Below, one piece after another: positions 14,493-23,940 of a DNA stretch of 64,000 bases. The position numbers and the translations under genes are program-made. The notes under the pieces were generated by a model, which saw nothing but the letters and a program-made list of their open reading frames with translations, had not been told where the DNA came from and did not search any database. The number at the start of each line of letters is the position of its first letter. Position 1 is the stretch's first letter. The stretch is from Carpediemonas membranifera (lineage: Eukaryota > Fornicata): positions 124,001 to 188,000 of the forward strand of contig JAHDYR010000008.1 in NCBI GenBank assembly GCA_019828565.1, written 5' to 3'.

Positions 14493-17400
14493 TCACAGAG
14501 CAACCTTTACAACCCTATCATCGCTATCCACCACAACGCACTCCACGGCCAGCATGGCAGCCTTCAACGTGGCGATCTCCTGTCTCAAGCGAACTCGCCT
14601 CCCAGCCAGCGGGCATTCTGTGCTCGTACAAACCGACTCTGCTCCGTCAGTCACGCCCAGACAGCGTTGGCACTCACGTCTAGCAGCCTGGTGAGCCAAG
14701 GTAAGAATCCTCAATGAGTGACAGAGACCGGCATACGCCGCATGTCGGTTCAACGAACACGCGAGACAAAGTGTGAACCCCGCCTCGAGTAGAACATTAC
14801 ATAGCGGACATGTAGCAGACACGAAGAACTCCGCCCTCGAGCCGACAAGATGATACGGCGGACACAATGCCGTGTCTCGCACTGGAAGCCGGCCGCCAGA
14901 CGCCCAGGCGGATGGGTCGACCCCGACGAGCTTGAGAACTCTCTGGAGCGGAGGTACGAGCTGCTTATCGATGTAGTAGCCGACTGCAGGGGCGAGACGC
15001 CAGTCTGACATGAGCAGGGTTGGGTGGACGGCGCGTTGGGCAAGCTTGGCGTTGCCTCGACCGTCGGCGATGATGTAAGGCACCCGCTCTCCGGCAGCAG
15101 GCATACCCTCAGTGGTGGCGGCCTCGAGAGCCGCAGCGGCGTGTGGGACCTTGTTTGCATCTGCGTATTTCCCCAGCCGGGCCTCCTTGTGAATTATGAG
15201 GTCCGGCAGCGGTGTAAATCCCGCACGTAAATCTCTCACGACCCTGGAGAACACGTGCTTGGCTTGACTGATGTCATTTGTCTGGAAAAGTGTGGTCAAG
15301 ACAGATTCGACTGTACTCCGAGTCAGAGGACAGTAATCACGTCGAACTGCCTCGAGTCCCTTCGCCTCAAACCGAGGGAGCTCGCCAGCTGCCCAAAGTA
15401 GCCCGGCATACCGCTTCTTGGTGACGATAGCAGAGGGGAAGTAGACCTTTTCGTACTGAAGTTTGATCGGTCGCGGGTTGACTGCCGTGACGGCGTCAGC
15501 TAGTGCTAGAGCCTCGTCCTCGGCCTCAGCGGGGGTCAGGCCGGGGAAGAGGACGAACATGCTGTCTGTGTCGCCATAGATGACCCGCGGAGTGTGACCA
15601 TTACTTAAACTGCGAGACTCAGCGAGTTCCATTGCAGTTTCGAGTGTGTATCTTCCCTGCTCGACGATGGCGTCTGCCACGTCGACCATGGGCAATCTTC
15701 CGACGAACCCGGCAGCCGTATATCCGTATGTGACGTTTGCCACCATTTTCAGGCTCATCTGCTCGTTGTTGAGACGAGACAGCACGCTCCTGTCTGTCTC
15801 GCCTTTCATCCGCTGCTTGATAGCTACCCGTGTTGCCAGAATCTCCGAGAGCATGCGGGGAAACACGCCAGGTCGCTCTGAAGCTCTTGCGAAAGCCAGC
15901 CCAGTCTCGATTGTCTTAACACCATTCCGGCTGATCATCGCCTTCACTGCTTCCTGGTCGACAGCGTACGGCAGCACACCAAGCTTCTGAACTGCAGCAC
16001 CTGGTCGACCCAAACATGTTGAGTAACATAAGTTATAACCCACCATGACACTAGGATAGAGCGATCTGAAGTCGAGAACGGCAACAGGGTCAGTGTAGAT
16101 GCCACTGTGGGGCTCAAGAACCAGCGGGATGCTCTCGGGCATCGACTGCTGTCTGACTTGCATCCTGGAGGGGGAGGGCTGGATGAAGCGGGCAACCTTG
16201 CACAGTCGGATGAGAAGGCCCTCGACTCGGTACTGAGAGCCACGAGTCCAGATTGACTCGAATTCTACACCGTAGATACGAGCGAATCTGGCAGATTTGG
16301 TAAATATTTCGGTCTCATCACAGACTCTGAGTGATGCCATCACCCGGCGATTCAGGTGGCGAAGTGCGGCATCGCGTGTAATGCCGGAATCCAGCATTCT
16401 GGAGAGCGTGGCGTGTGAGATTGTTGGAAGTGTTTCGTTGAATCTCTTTGAAGATACAATTTCGAGAGAATATGCGTGGAGCTTGATTTCAAAGCGAATC
16501 AGGCGCCAGATCGAACCTGCGATTCTGCCGGAAAGAACGCCAGGCATTGCCGGATTTCTGGAACAAATCGAATTGAGATCTATGCCGAGGGCAGTGCATC
16601 TGGAAGATATGTAACCGAACCCCATCTTCCCCAAATCCCAAGATATGACTAAATCAGGATCATATCTAGCAACCAGCTGAGCAAATCTCAGCAGCATCAG
16701 CTTCTCCTCCGCAAAGCACTCAGATCCACCCCCAACAGTCTGCCCGACGTATAATAAATAGCGGTCAACCGAGGTAGGGGCGTCCAACTGCTGAAAGACC
16801 AGACAAATCGCCCGCAGAGGATTGAGCTTGGCCACAGGATACGGCCCCTGCGTCTGGGCGATTCCTTCGCAGATTAATGCTGCGAGTTCGACTCGACTTG
16901 ACTCGTGAGTGAGTTGGCCTCTCAGGAGCCCAGCCTTAGCCCCCCGCCTACCCCCATGAGAAGTCGACCCACAGTTTTGAGTGAAAGGAACGGACGCCGC
17001 GGTGTTGAGAAGCATGGCGAGGGAGGTCAGGCCCGGGTCGAGCATGTATAGGTGGTGCTCGGTCGACCGGCGGGCCAAGTGTGCTTCCATCAAATGATTG
17101 GTGACAATGTCTCGCGGGATAGAAGCGGTCGGGATACCGAGCCATTTGGTCGGGGAGAAGAGGGGCAGACCGGCCTTGGAGAACTTGAGCCGGACTCCAG
17201 CAAGTGTGACCGGAACCCTGGGGATGTCAGAAAGATCAGATATATGGATCTTATATGTGATCTTTGCCGCATCGAAAGGTGGGGTGGGCTGTGACCGCTT
17301 GATCTGGGATTCCGGCAAGCCGTTGTCATACCGATAGGCGTCAGAGTCAACCTCAGTCTCGGAGTCGGAGTCGGAGTCAGAGTCGGCCTCGTCTCCGGCA

Positions 17401-18683
17401 CCGAGGTCGAGCAGCCTCGACTCTCTTGGATCGCCATCATCATCGTCGTCCCCGCCCCCGGCAATGATCACGGACTCGAGTAGCCCCGCATCAGGCGAGG
17501 AGGCAGACCAGTCGGACTCACACCCACCTCCACCACCGGCCAGGGCGTCTGCTGAGACATCAGGACTCGGGATAAAGTCGGACGACTCCTCGTCATCGCC
17601 AGCAGCGTAGTACCCCATTGCCCGCCTCATACTGGTGTTCCTGCGGGTCTGGGCACTCGGCTCGACCACTGTCTTGTCCATTGATGTGTCTGGATCTGTC
17701 TGGCTGGCGTCAAACATACCGGCGACAACAGCATGGTTGACAAGTTGGGTGACAGTTCCTAAATCTTGACTCGGATCAGCGGTCATGAATCTATTAATCA
17801 AACACTTCACGACCTTTGAATCAGGACCGGTCTGAATTCGATTGACCGTCGCCCTTTGGCTTTCTTGGCTGGGAATCAGAGTGGCAAGAGATGGGAGCAT
17901 CAGATCGTCTCCAGAAACCGTCAGGGGGTCCTCAGGAAGGGGCTTGAGCTCTCTGAATGCTGGGGGTTTTGGGCCGAGGACTAGGTCAACCTCGACTTCA
18001 GCTCGGGTCTGCCGGAAAAGAGGAGATTCTCGTAAACTATTGAGATAATCATTAGGGTCTCTCTTACCTATCCAATCAGGTCTCCCGGGCACTGCAGCCC
18101 TGTCTCTTCTCAGACTCTGGCTGATGTTGAGGGCGTGACTCCCCCTATCCATTGGCAACAGATCGTGGTCCGTAAGAAGCTGCATGATGTACGATAGGTG
18201 GGCGCTATACGGTGTGCGCGGCTTCTGCTGCCACCCCCCGGCTCTGATGATGTCGGCGAGGGCGGTGACGTGCTTGGGGTCTAACAGGAATACTCTGAGG
18301 AAGAACGACTCTGCGGGATGGTAGCCGTAGAAGCATGTGCCGGTTACTACAGTGGAGGTGTACACTAGTGGCCCTGGGGTGCGAAATCTGTCGCATAGTA
18401 TGGCGTTGAGCGCACGTGAGAGTGAGTGTATGTGAGGCACGAGCTCGGAAACTTGGGCAGGAATCTCGGCAGAATGGATGGGAATATCAACGTAGGGGAA
18501 GTAGTTGTGGATGTGTACGCATGCTAGAGCACCTGTGGAGACCAGAGGGCCGTATATGTTGAGCACAGGGACGAACGGCAGCAGCTGGCCGTTATACGGC
18601 GCAATACACGGATCTAGCTTGGGATGTGGATGCTTGTCTAGCTGAACATCTGTGCTGAAGATGGAAACGAGCAATTCACTCAT
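14493..18683 (-). CDS. REV3: DNA polymerase zeta catalytic subunit (Rev3)
   Basis: 1396 residues, no intron. Family B polymerase active site: DFRSLYPSVM (motif A, ~871), KMVANVTYGYTAAGF (motif B) and IYGDTDSMF (motif C, ~1036). The N-terminus has HIHNYFPYVDIP, like the Rev3/Pol delta N-terminal domain. The exonuclease region lacks the D-x-E motif and has the Rev3-style DPDLVISWDLGKMGFGY, so proofreading is lost, as known for Rev3. The C-terminus has two cysteine clusters (CPLC...CLAC, CQRC...C-x4-C), the second expected to hold an Fe-S cluster and bind accessory subunits. The protein is much shorter than animal REV3 because the long central insert is reduced to an acidic disordered stretch (~370-450). 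It extends primers in translesion synthesis. Confidence 0.88.
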   Translation of the reverse strand: MSELLVSIFSTDVQLDKHPHPKLDPCIAPYNGQLLPFVPVLNIYGPLVSTGALACVHIHNYFPYVDIPIHSAEIPAQVSELVPHIHSLSRALNAILCDRFRTPGPLVYTSTVVTGTCFYGYHPAESFFLRVFLLDPKHVTALADIIRAGGWQQKPRTPYSAHLSYIMQLLTDHDLLPMDRGSHALNISQSLRRDRAAVPGRPDWIGKRDPNDYLNSLRESPLFRQTRAEVEVDLVLGPKPPAFRELKPLPEDPLTVSGDDLMLPSLATLIPSQESQRATVNRIQTGPDSKVVKCLINRFMTADPSQDLGTVTQLVNHAVVAGMFDASQTDPDTSMDKTVVEPSAQTRRNTSMRRAMGYYAAGDDEESSDFIPSPDVSADALAGGGGGCESDWSASSPDAGLLESVIIAGGGDDDDDGDPRESRLLDLGAGDEADSDSDSDSETEVDSDAYRYDNGLPESQIKRSQPTPPFDAAKITYKIHISDLSDIPRVPVTLAGVRLKFSKAGLPLFSPTKWLGIPTASIPRDIVTNHLMEAHLARRSTEHHLYMLDPGLTSLAMLLNTAASVPFTQNCGSTSHGGRRGAKAGLLRGQLTHESSRVELAALICEGIAQTQGPYPVAKLNPLRAICLVFQQLDAPTSVDRYLLYVGQTVGGGSECFAEEKLMLLRFAQLVARYDPDLVISWDLGKMGFGYISSRCTALGIDLNSICSRNPAMPGVLSGRIAGSIWRLIRFEIKLHAYSLEIVSSKRFNETLPTISHATLSRMLDSGITRDAALRHLNRRVMASLRVCDETEIFTKSARFARIYGVEFESIWTRGSQYRVEGLLIRLCKVARFIQPSPSRMQVRQQSMPESIPLVLEPHSGIYTDPVAVLDFRSLYPSVMVGYNLCYSTCLGRPGAAVQKLGVLPYAVDQEAVKAMISRNGVKTIETGLAFARASERPGVFPRMLSEILATRVAIKQRMKGETDRSVLSRLNNEQMSLKMVANVTYGYTAAGFVGRLPMVDVADAIVEQGRYTLETAMELAESRSLSNGHTPRVIYGDTDSMFVLFPGLTPAEAEDEALALADAVTAVNPRPIKLQYEKVYFPSAIVTKKRYAGLLWAAGELPRFEAKGLEAVRRDYCPLTRSTVESVLTTLFQTNDISQAKHVFSRVVRDLRAGFTPLPDLIIHKEARLGKYADANKVPHAAAALEAATTEGMPAAGERVPYIIADGRGNAKLAQRAVHPTLLMSDWRLAPAVGYYIDKQLVPPLQRVLKLVGVDPSAWASGGRLPVRDTALCPPYHLVGSRAEFFVSATCPLCNVLLEAGFTLCLACSLNRHAAYAGLCHSLRILTLAHQAARRECQRCLGVTDGAESVCTSTECPLAGRRVRLRQEIATLKAAMLAVECVVVDSDDRVVKVAL

Positions 18684-18784
18684 CTCCCTGATCCGTGTTT
18701 TGCAAAACCCGCAGAGTCAACTCAGTCTCGTCCTCGAAGGTCACCGCGTGCGTGTTGGTCACCCCAGGTCGTCATTCAGGGAGT

Positions 18785-20428
18785 TTATTGAGGGGTTGGG
18801 TCGACATCGACTGGGGTGATCTCCTTCCACGTGCTGGGTGCCTCTTCCTCGACCAGCTTAGCCGTGCCATCCGACACTTTTGCCACGCTGAACCATTGGT
18901 CGGCTGAGTCGCGGAACTCAATACAAGCACGGCCATCGTGATCATTGAACGCTGTCGCCTCAATAGGGGCAATGCAGAGCTTATCCCAAGCGTTGAAGGA
19001 GTGGGTGACGCCCTCGGTCACCCTGAGAATCTGATCATGATAGAAAAAGAACCCCTTGGCCCTCTCTGGGAACTGGAGCGGGGTGGGTGTGAGGCAGATG
19101 TCGCCCCTGCTATGGCCCGGCAGCAGGCCCGACTGGGCGATATGAGGTGTAACTGGGCCAGCGAAGAGCAGCTGGCGGTCGCTGAGGAAGACAGCAAAGT
19201 TCTCTTCATATGTCACGATCCGGTCGACCCTGTAGGGCAGGTCGACGAACCGTGACATCTCATTCTGGTGCCCGAGCCCCAACCGGCCACAATCATTTCT
19301 CCCACTGATCATCTGCCGATTGCCCATGGAAAGTATGACAGTCGATGAAAAGAAACCTCCGTCATGCATGATGTGATCTGGGACAAAGTCAGTGGGCACA
19401 GCGACTGGGTGGAAGAGATGGCTGTTGTCCTGCTCGACTTCGCCGGTAAACCATAAAGCCATGAAGCCACTCATGACAGTGCCGACCGGGGTGAGTATGA
19501 AAGTCTGATCTCCCTTCATCGACACATCAGTTACCATCCTGTGCTTTTCCCAGGGGGCTGGCCTAGAGCTTGGCGATCTTGGGAAAGCTGGGGAAGGTGA
19601 GGCGGGTCGGGTCGACGAACCCAGATGACTTAAACCCCAGCAGACCAAGATTGTTGCCCCCCAGCCCCACAGGCCCTTGGGCGTCCTGGCGATGTGGGCG
19701 GTTTCACCGCTGTAGACCTCGAGGGCCCTGGGCATCCTAGCCCTGGTGAAGACGGTGTGGTGCTTCGTGTAGAGCATGAAGAGTCTGCCCATGTACACCA
19801 GTGACAGCAGAGTTCACCAGCGTAGCTCTCGCCGTCCTTCTCGGCGACGTTCACCGTGAAGAAGAACTTGCGGCAGAGGAGCCAAAGGCACTTGGCCTTG
19901 GGCATGTTGAGCTCTCTGTGCTTGATCTTTAGCCTGTCCTCGAGGTCGGGGTTGGCCCTGCCACCCAGCAGACACGCCCACACCGCGCCCTGGTTGAGCG
20001 TGTGCATGGCGGCAGGGAGCTCCTGCACAGCCGTGAGCTCAACGTTCATGGACAGTGGGGGGCCATCTGTGAGGATCGAGCGGGCGCGGTCGAGGAGGCG
20101 TTGAGCGCTTGGTTCGAGAGGTGGGATCTCTAAGAGCGTGGCGACGAGGGACGACGAGAGAAGTGACGCTTGTTGGCGTGGTAATGCTCTCTTCGTTGTT
20201 GTCTGAGGGTATTTCCTCGTCAAAATGCCTGGAGCAGGCGTGCTGGAGTAAAGATGGGATGTCCCCGGAGATAGAGGCCGTTAAGGTGAGCGCGGCGCGG
20301 AATGCAGAGATCAGCGCATCTCTAGTATCTGCTGGCGAGGAACTAGCGGTGCTCATTCCTCCTAGCGCCCGCTCCGGTAGTAGCAAAAATCCGTCGACTG
20401 TTCGACTCCGAAGCGCTGGGACATTCAC
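18785..20428 (-). pseudogene. RCC1-like repeat protein, frameshifted copy
   Basis: Paralogue of the intact gene at 57582-59231. Three open pieces in different frames align in order with it: residues around SISGDIPSLLQHAC (~20270); PSAQRLLDRARSILTDGP to FFFTVNVAEKDGE (20130-19820); and YMGRLF to the C-terminus (19798-18785), including the RCC1-type ISGRNDCGRLGLGH. The first frame change lies near 20150-20220 and the second near 19800-19805. I tested GT...AG introns at both points and none restored frame at a plausible length, so I call frameshifts. No in-frame ATG exists at 20428 (GTG there; first ATG 20356). The gene could still be real if unusual introns or sequence errors are involved. Confidence 0.65.
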
Positions 20429-20995
20429 CGGCTCATGTTTGACATCGCCGTCGCCCTTGCTGAGGGCAACTTCCGGGTCTACAACGCCTCAGCAGGCGCG
20501 GGTGACCGCTCCTACTAATATCCCCCCTCCCGCTGACACCGCGGTCGCCCAGACCGTGGACCCGAGTCAGAGTTTGATGTTTGATGTTTGATGTGTCGTC
20601 TCCTCCCGGTGACACAGTGGTGTCGCTCTGGGTGTGGACTTGAGTCAGTCGGACGTGCCGGTCTACATGCTTCTTTGCGTTGTATGTAGATGTGGTCAGT
20701 TAGCCTGTTGCTCGGGTGGTTAACAAGGGTGAGGGAATAAAAAGGAAGGTTCGACTCCGAAGCGAGTCGAACAAAGAGTGGTTTACTGTGAATCCTACCG
20801 GAGGGGGGGTGCTGAGACCAGATGACCGGGTGGGATCCCAGCTGAATTAAACAAAGACTGCCGATCATTCTCCCTGCCGTTGCCGTGACCATGGTCTCAT
20901 TCATTGTACAGTTTACCGCTTACTCCTCTCTGAACATCAGTCTTGCCATTTGCTCAACGTACCTCACGTCGAACTCGACTGACGGCTTATCAGAC
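20429..20995. other. Spacer between RCC1-like pseudogene and homeobox-like gene
   Basis: 567 bp without a supported gene. It holds three tandem TTTGATG units (20573-20593) and a perfect 9-bp inverted repeat, GTTCGACTC/GAGTCGAAC, with a 6-base loop (20749-20772). The left 16 bases of that hairpin (20749-20764) also occur at 20400-20415 inside the pseudogene. The hairpin could form in RNA or bind a dimeric protein. It would lie upstream of the RCC1-like gene and downstream of the homeobox-like gene. Confidence 0.5.
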
Positions 20996-21352
20996 TCACG
21001 CCACAGGTACTTCGTAAGTTGAAGGCGAAAGCACTTCATTGATGGAAGCGCAAAAACTTACCTGTTGGGCACACACGAGGAACGCCGACCATTCTTCGAG
21101 GGTGCCACGGGCTGGGCGGCGGAGAGTGCATGGATCCGTGGCGGACCCAATCACGTTCTTACGAAACACCTCCCGCGATGAATGGCGCAGGCGCTTCCGT
21201 TTTTGAGCAATAGCGTTGTATAGCTTGTCTCTGGGAATCCCTGTTTCGTGAGAGAGGGCCTGGTAGTCATCTTCTGAGGGATAGGGGCTGAATAGATGGG
21301 CTTGGAACCATTCGGCGATAACACGGGACTGCTTGTCAGGGTAGCGAGGCAT
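20996..21352 (-). CDS. Small TALE-homeobox-like protein
   Basis: 118 residues. Residues ~9-55 follow the TALE (KN) homeodomain plan: VIAEWFQAHLFSPYPSEDDY matches the first helix and the three-residue-extended PYP loop, then LSHETGIPRDKLYN and a basic end (QKRKRLR). The third helix lacks the usual WFxN core: the expected Trp-Phe is replaced by Leu-Tyr (KLYNAIAQKRKR), so DNA contact may differ. The remaining ~60 residues are unassigned. The start at 21352 is an ATG shared with a duplicated segment at 59718-59917. Role inferred: DNA-binding regulator. A helix-turn-helix of another family is the alternative. Confidence 0.55.
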   Translation of the reverse strand: MPRYPDKQSRVIAEWFQAHLFSPYPSEDDYQALSHETGIPRDKLYNAIAQKRKRLRHSSREVFRKNVIGSATDPCTLRRPARGTLEEWSAFLVCAQQVSFCASINEVLSPSTYEVPVA

Positions 21353-21542
21353 TATGACTAGTGGTGTACGTTTGCTGCTTTTGAGAATAGCTGCATGTCA
21401 TATCAGACATGTCATTACTGTTGCCATACAGTGGTCAAGGATGGTCCACGATTGAGACCATCACAGCACTGGCTGGGGTAGCAGGAGGCGAGTGTGTGTG
21501 AGTGCTCGTGAGGGATATACCAGCGCGGTCTTTGGCCATCAA
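21343..21542 (-). repeat. Duplicated promoter-plus-start segment, copy 1
   Basis: About 200 bp, nearly identical to 59718-59917, differing mainly by small indels at the far end (after GGAGGCGAG). On the minus strand it holds the sequence upstream of the homeobox-like gene and its first three codons (ATG CCT CGC). It also has a short imperfect palindrome, TGTCATATCAGACATGTCA. Confidence 0.8.
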
Positions 21543-21661
21543 CACTCACCAGCCAAAATGCAAAAGGATACAGGTGCATATCAAGGTTTAATGCAGTTAT
21601 ATTGCTGTTAATAAGTAAATACACGATGTACATATATCAATGCTGAGTCAACCCACCCAAC

Positions 21662-22672
21662 TCACTCCAAACCCCACCGCCCGAGTCGACCGAGCCTCTC
21701 CCCCAAAGCCAGCGCCACCCTATCCCGCACGGGGCCGGCCGAGACCGCACTCAGCAGCTGCAGAGTCGTAGATACATCAGCCATGGTCTTCTTGGGGCCG
21801 GCTAGGGTTGTGGGGTGGGCTGAGTGGCGGCGGAGTCGCGTTGCTGCGGTCTCGAGTCGAGTCAGTTCCGCGGTGAGGTGAACGACGTCTTGGGAGAGGA
21901 GACGCACAGCTGCGGAGTCTGCAAGAGAGCATACAGCCTCTTTTGTAGACTTCTGGAATGCCGCATGAGCGGCCTCCATCAAATTCGTCTTGACTCGAGC
22001 AGAGTCGTGGTATCTGATCAGTACAGACCACACAGAGTCGAGTGTCTGCTTTCGATCCCACTCTGATACTCTGTGCCGGAATTCACGCCGGACTCTCCCG
22101 TTCCTCCGGCAATCCGCAATCCAATGCCGGAAAACTAGGCCGGCCAACCGGTGTGAGCGGAACTCGTCTGCTTTTCGGTCTACCACAGCCTCTTTGGTCG
22201 CTACTCGGAGGTGCAACAGCGCCTTCTTCATCAGAAGTGTCCGGCAATGATCGGTCGCGATGATAGATACCCGTGCTTCGCGTACCCATCCCACAAAGGC
22301 GTTTCTAGTAATAAGATAATCTCCGTGGGCCCTCGCAAAGAGTCTGCGGCTGACTATTAGTTTGTATTGAGTGAATGCCGTCTGGAGAATGCTTCGTTTG
22401 TTGAATCTGTAGGCTGAAGAAAGCTTGGATCGGTACCGTTCAACTTTCACTATGCATGCACACCAGGAGGAGAACCCATGGGAGGTGATTCGGTGCTCGT
22501 CATAAAGCTCAGCAAGACGCTCCATGCGCTGGACATCATTCATTCGCTTGTACCACATAGAAAGACTTCTCGCCAGCAATACTCGATTACAGTGTATATC
22601 TGCAAGTGGTTCTACGAATTGTGTGATCGCTAGCCCTCCATCTGTCGCTGTACTCTCATCCAGCCCACCCAT
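21662..22672 (-). CDS. Sfi1-like centrin-binding repeat protein
   Basis: 336 residues from the first ATG (22672). Spaced Trp/aromatic repeats of the Sfi1 type recur through residues ~35-225: LARSLSMWYKRM, AFTQYKLIV, AFVGWVREAR, VFRHWIADCRR, with ~30-35 residues between them. Sfi1-type helices bind centrin at spindle poles and basal bodies. The last ~100 residues form a Leu/Ala-rich helical region (LLSQDVVHLTAELTRLETAATRLRR) without the repeat. The protein is short compared with yeast or human Sfi1 (~950-1200), so it is a centrin-binding relative rather than a clear orthologue. Confidence 0.6.
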   Translation of the reverse strand: MGGLDESTATDGGLAITQFVEPLADIHCNRVLLARSLSMWYKRMNDVQRMERLAELYDEHRITSHGFSSWCACIVKVERYRSKLSSAYRFNKRSILQTAFTQYKLIVSRRLFARAHGDYLITRNAFVGWVREARVSIIATDHCRTLLMKKALLHLRVATKEAVVDRKADEFRSHRLAGLVFRHWIADCRRNGRVRREFRHRVSEWDRKQTLDSVWSVLIRYHDSARVKTNLMEAAHAAFQKSTKEAVCSLADSAAVRLLSQDVVHLTAELTRLETAATRLRRHSAHPTTLAGPKKTMADVSTTLQLLSAVSAGPVRDRVALALGERLGRLGRWGLE

Positions 22673-22738
22673 CGCGTAGTCGCCACAGCGCACTTTATGT
22701 CCAGACGAAAAACAGCCGAGCCAACGACAACCACGCCA

Positions 22739-23626
22739 TTAAATGCTCTCAACCTTCTCGAGCCATATGTCCACGCTGTTCATCATCATCGTAGCCACCC
22801 CCTTTGCATGCTGCAATGCTTCGTACCTCGGCCCGATGCCCTTCCACACCGCCTCCAGCCGGGCAATGCCGTCCCTCCCCCCAAGCTCTAGATCCCGAGT
22901 GTATCTCGGAATCTTATTCACCAAATCCCTATTGACCACCGAAGGTGACACAGGGGGTGTTTCCGGCTCCTTAAACTTCCCCGGCATCATGATCGGCCCA
23001 CGATCCTTTCTCAATCGCCCAGTCTTCGCCTTATCCTTCTCCCCGCCAGCCCCTGCTACACCGCTCAGGGGCCTATATACAGTTCGTACAACCTCACCAT
23101 ACTCTTTCATTCGTGAGTGGGCATTTTGCTTCTTCGCTATTCTGCGCTTTGCAGCCTTCTCCTCCGCCATGGAAGCTATGCCGGCAGTAGCCCGGAAATA
23201 CTTCGGCGTGGCGCCGCCGTCGACGACAGAGTGGTCGGCAGAGGTCGAAATCTCGAGCTTTGTCCGCTCGTACTTGGCTATGTGCGCAGATATGTCTGCC
23301 TGGGACGGGTTCTTCTTCACTTTGCGGAGTGTTGCGTTTTGTTCCTTCCGCAACGCCTCTTCCTCTTCGGCGAGGCGCTTGGCCTCCTCCTCTTTGCGCT
23401 TGTACAACGGTTTGGGGGTACGCAGAGGAGTTGTGATGACAGGGATCTCAGGTGCTCGTCGTGAAGGCATCGGCGAATGCTTTGGCGTGTAGGAGCCGAG
23501 ACGCTTCTTGATATCGAAAAACTCCCGCTCGATGGCGCTTCTCCAGTTACTGGAATCCCGAGTTGATGGTCTCTTCATTGTTTGATTGCGCCAATCTGTA
23601 TCAGATGGAGTTTCTGGCACATTCAT
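22739..23626 (-). CDS. Unknown coiled-coil/basic protein
   Basis: 295 residues from the ATG at 23626. I do not recognise the family. The protein is highly charged. There is a Glu/Lys-rich helix at ~80-115 (YKRKEEEAKRLAEEEEALRK) likely to form a coiled coil, a middle part rich in Lys/Arg, and a C-terminal ~80 residues that look folded (IPRYTRDLELGG, EAVWKGIGPRYEALQ). It is divergently placed with OSCP1 across ~310 bp. A cytoskeletal or flagellar role is possible from composition and neighbours but is not shown. Confidence 0.6.
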   Translation of the reverse strand: MNVPETPSDTDWRNQTMKRPSTRDSSNWRSAIEREFFDIKKRLGSYTPKHSPMPSRRAPEIPVITTPLRTPKPLYKRKEEEAKRLAEEEEALRKEQNATLRKVKKNPSQADISAHIAKYERTKLEISTSADHSVVDGGATPKYFRATAGIASMAEEKAAKRRIAKKQNAHSRMKEYGEVVRTVYRPLSGVAGAGGEKDKAKTGRLRKDRGPIMMPGKFKEPETPPVSPSVVNRDLVNKIPRYTRDLELGGRDGIARLEAVWKGIGPRYEALQHAKGVATMMMNSVDIWLEKVESI

Positions 23627-23940
23627 TCCGTTTGCTGTCGTTTCCAAGCGGCGTTATGTACTACGTAAATGAGCTCATGTACACTGATTTTGACACCGCC
23701 GCTCGCGTCCAAGTAGAGACAAAAGATCTTCATAATCCAGGAGAAGCTTCAATACAGCCCCAATAGGCATCTCTCAATGCCGGCCACCCCCAACCCGACC
23801 ATCGTATGAAGGCCCAGCCCCGCCATCTTGCAATCAAGACATACAGGCCGCAACTCTGGCATCGTCCCTAGTTTCTCGTGGTCTCCAGTCCCGTGAACCA
23901 GTCGACGGACGAAGTCAATTGGCACGAAAACATTAAGAAC
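23627..23940. promoter_or_regulatory. Divergent spacer upstream of OSCP1
   Basis: 314 bp between the ATG of the minus-strand coiled-coil gene and the OSCP1 ATG, so it should carry both promoters. The OSCP1 frame is open upstream to 23878, but the family N-terminus fits 23941. No motif is recognised. Confidence 0.4.

Noticed and set aside
19790-20225. Introns joining the three frames of the RCC1-like gene at 18785-20428
   Set aside because: GT...AG pairs near both frame changes either give the wrong phase or are shorter than 20 nt, and the intact paralogue aligns with a one-residue frame slip.
20740-20775. tRNA gene (B-box-like GGTTCGACTCC)
   Set aside because: The T-stem does not pair and no cloverleaf or A box can be drawn around it; the sequence is better explained as a 9-bp inverted repeat.
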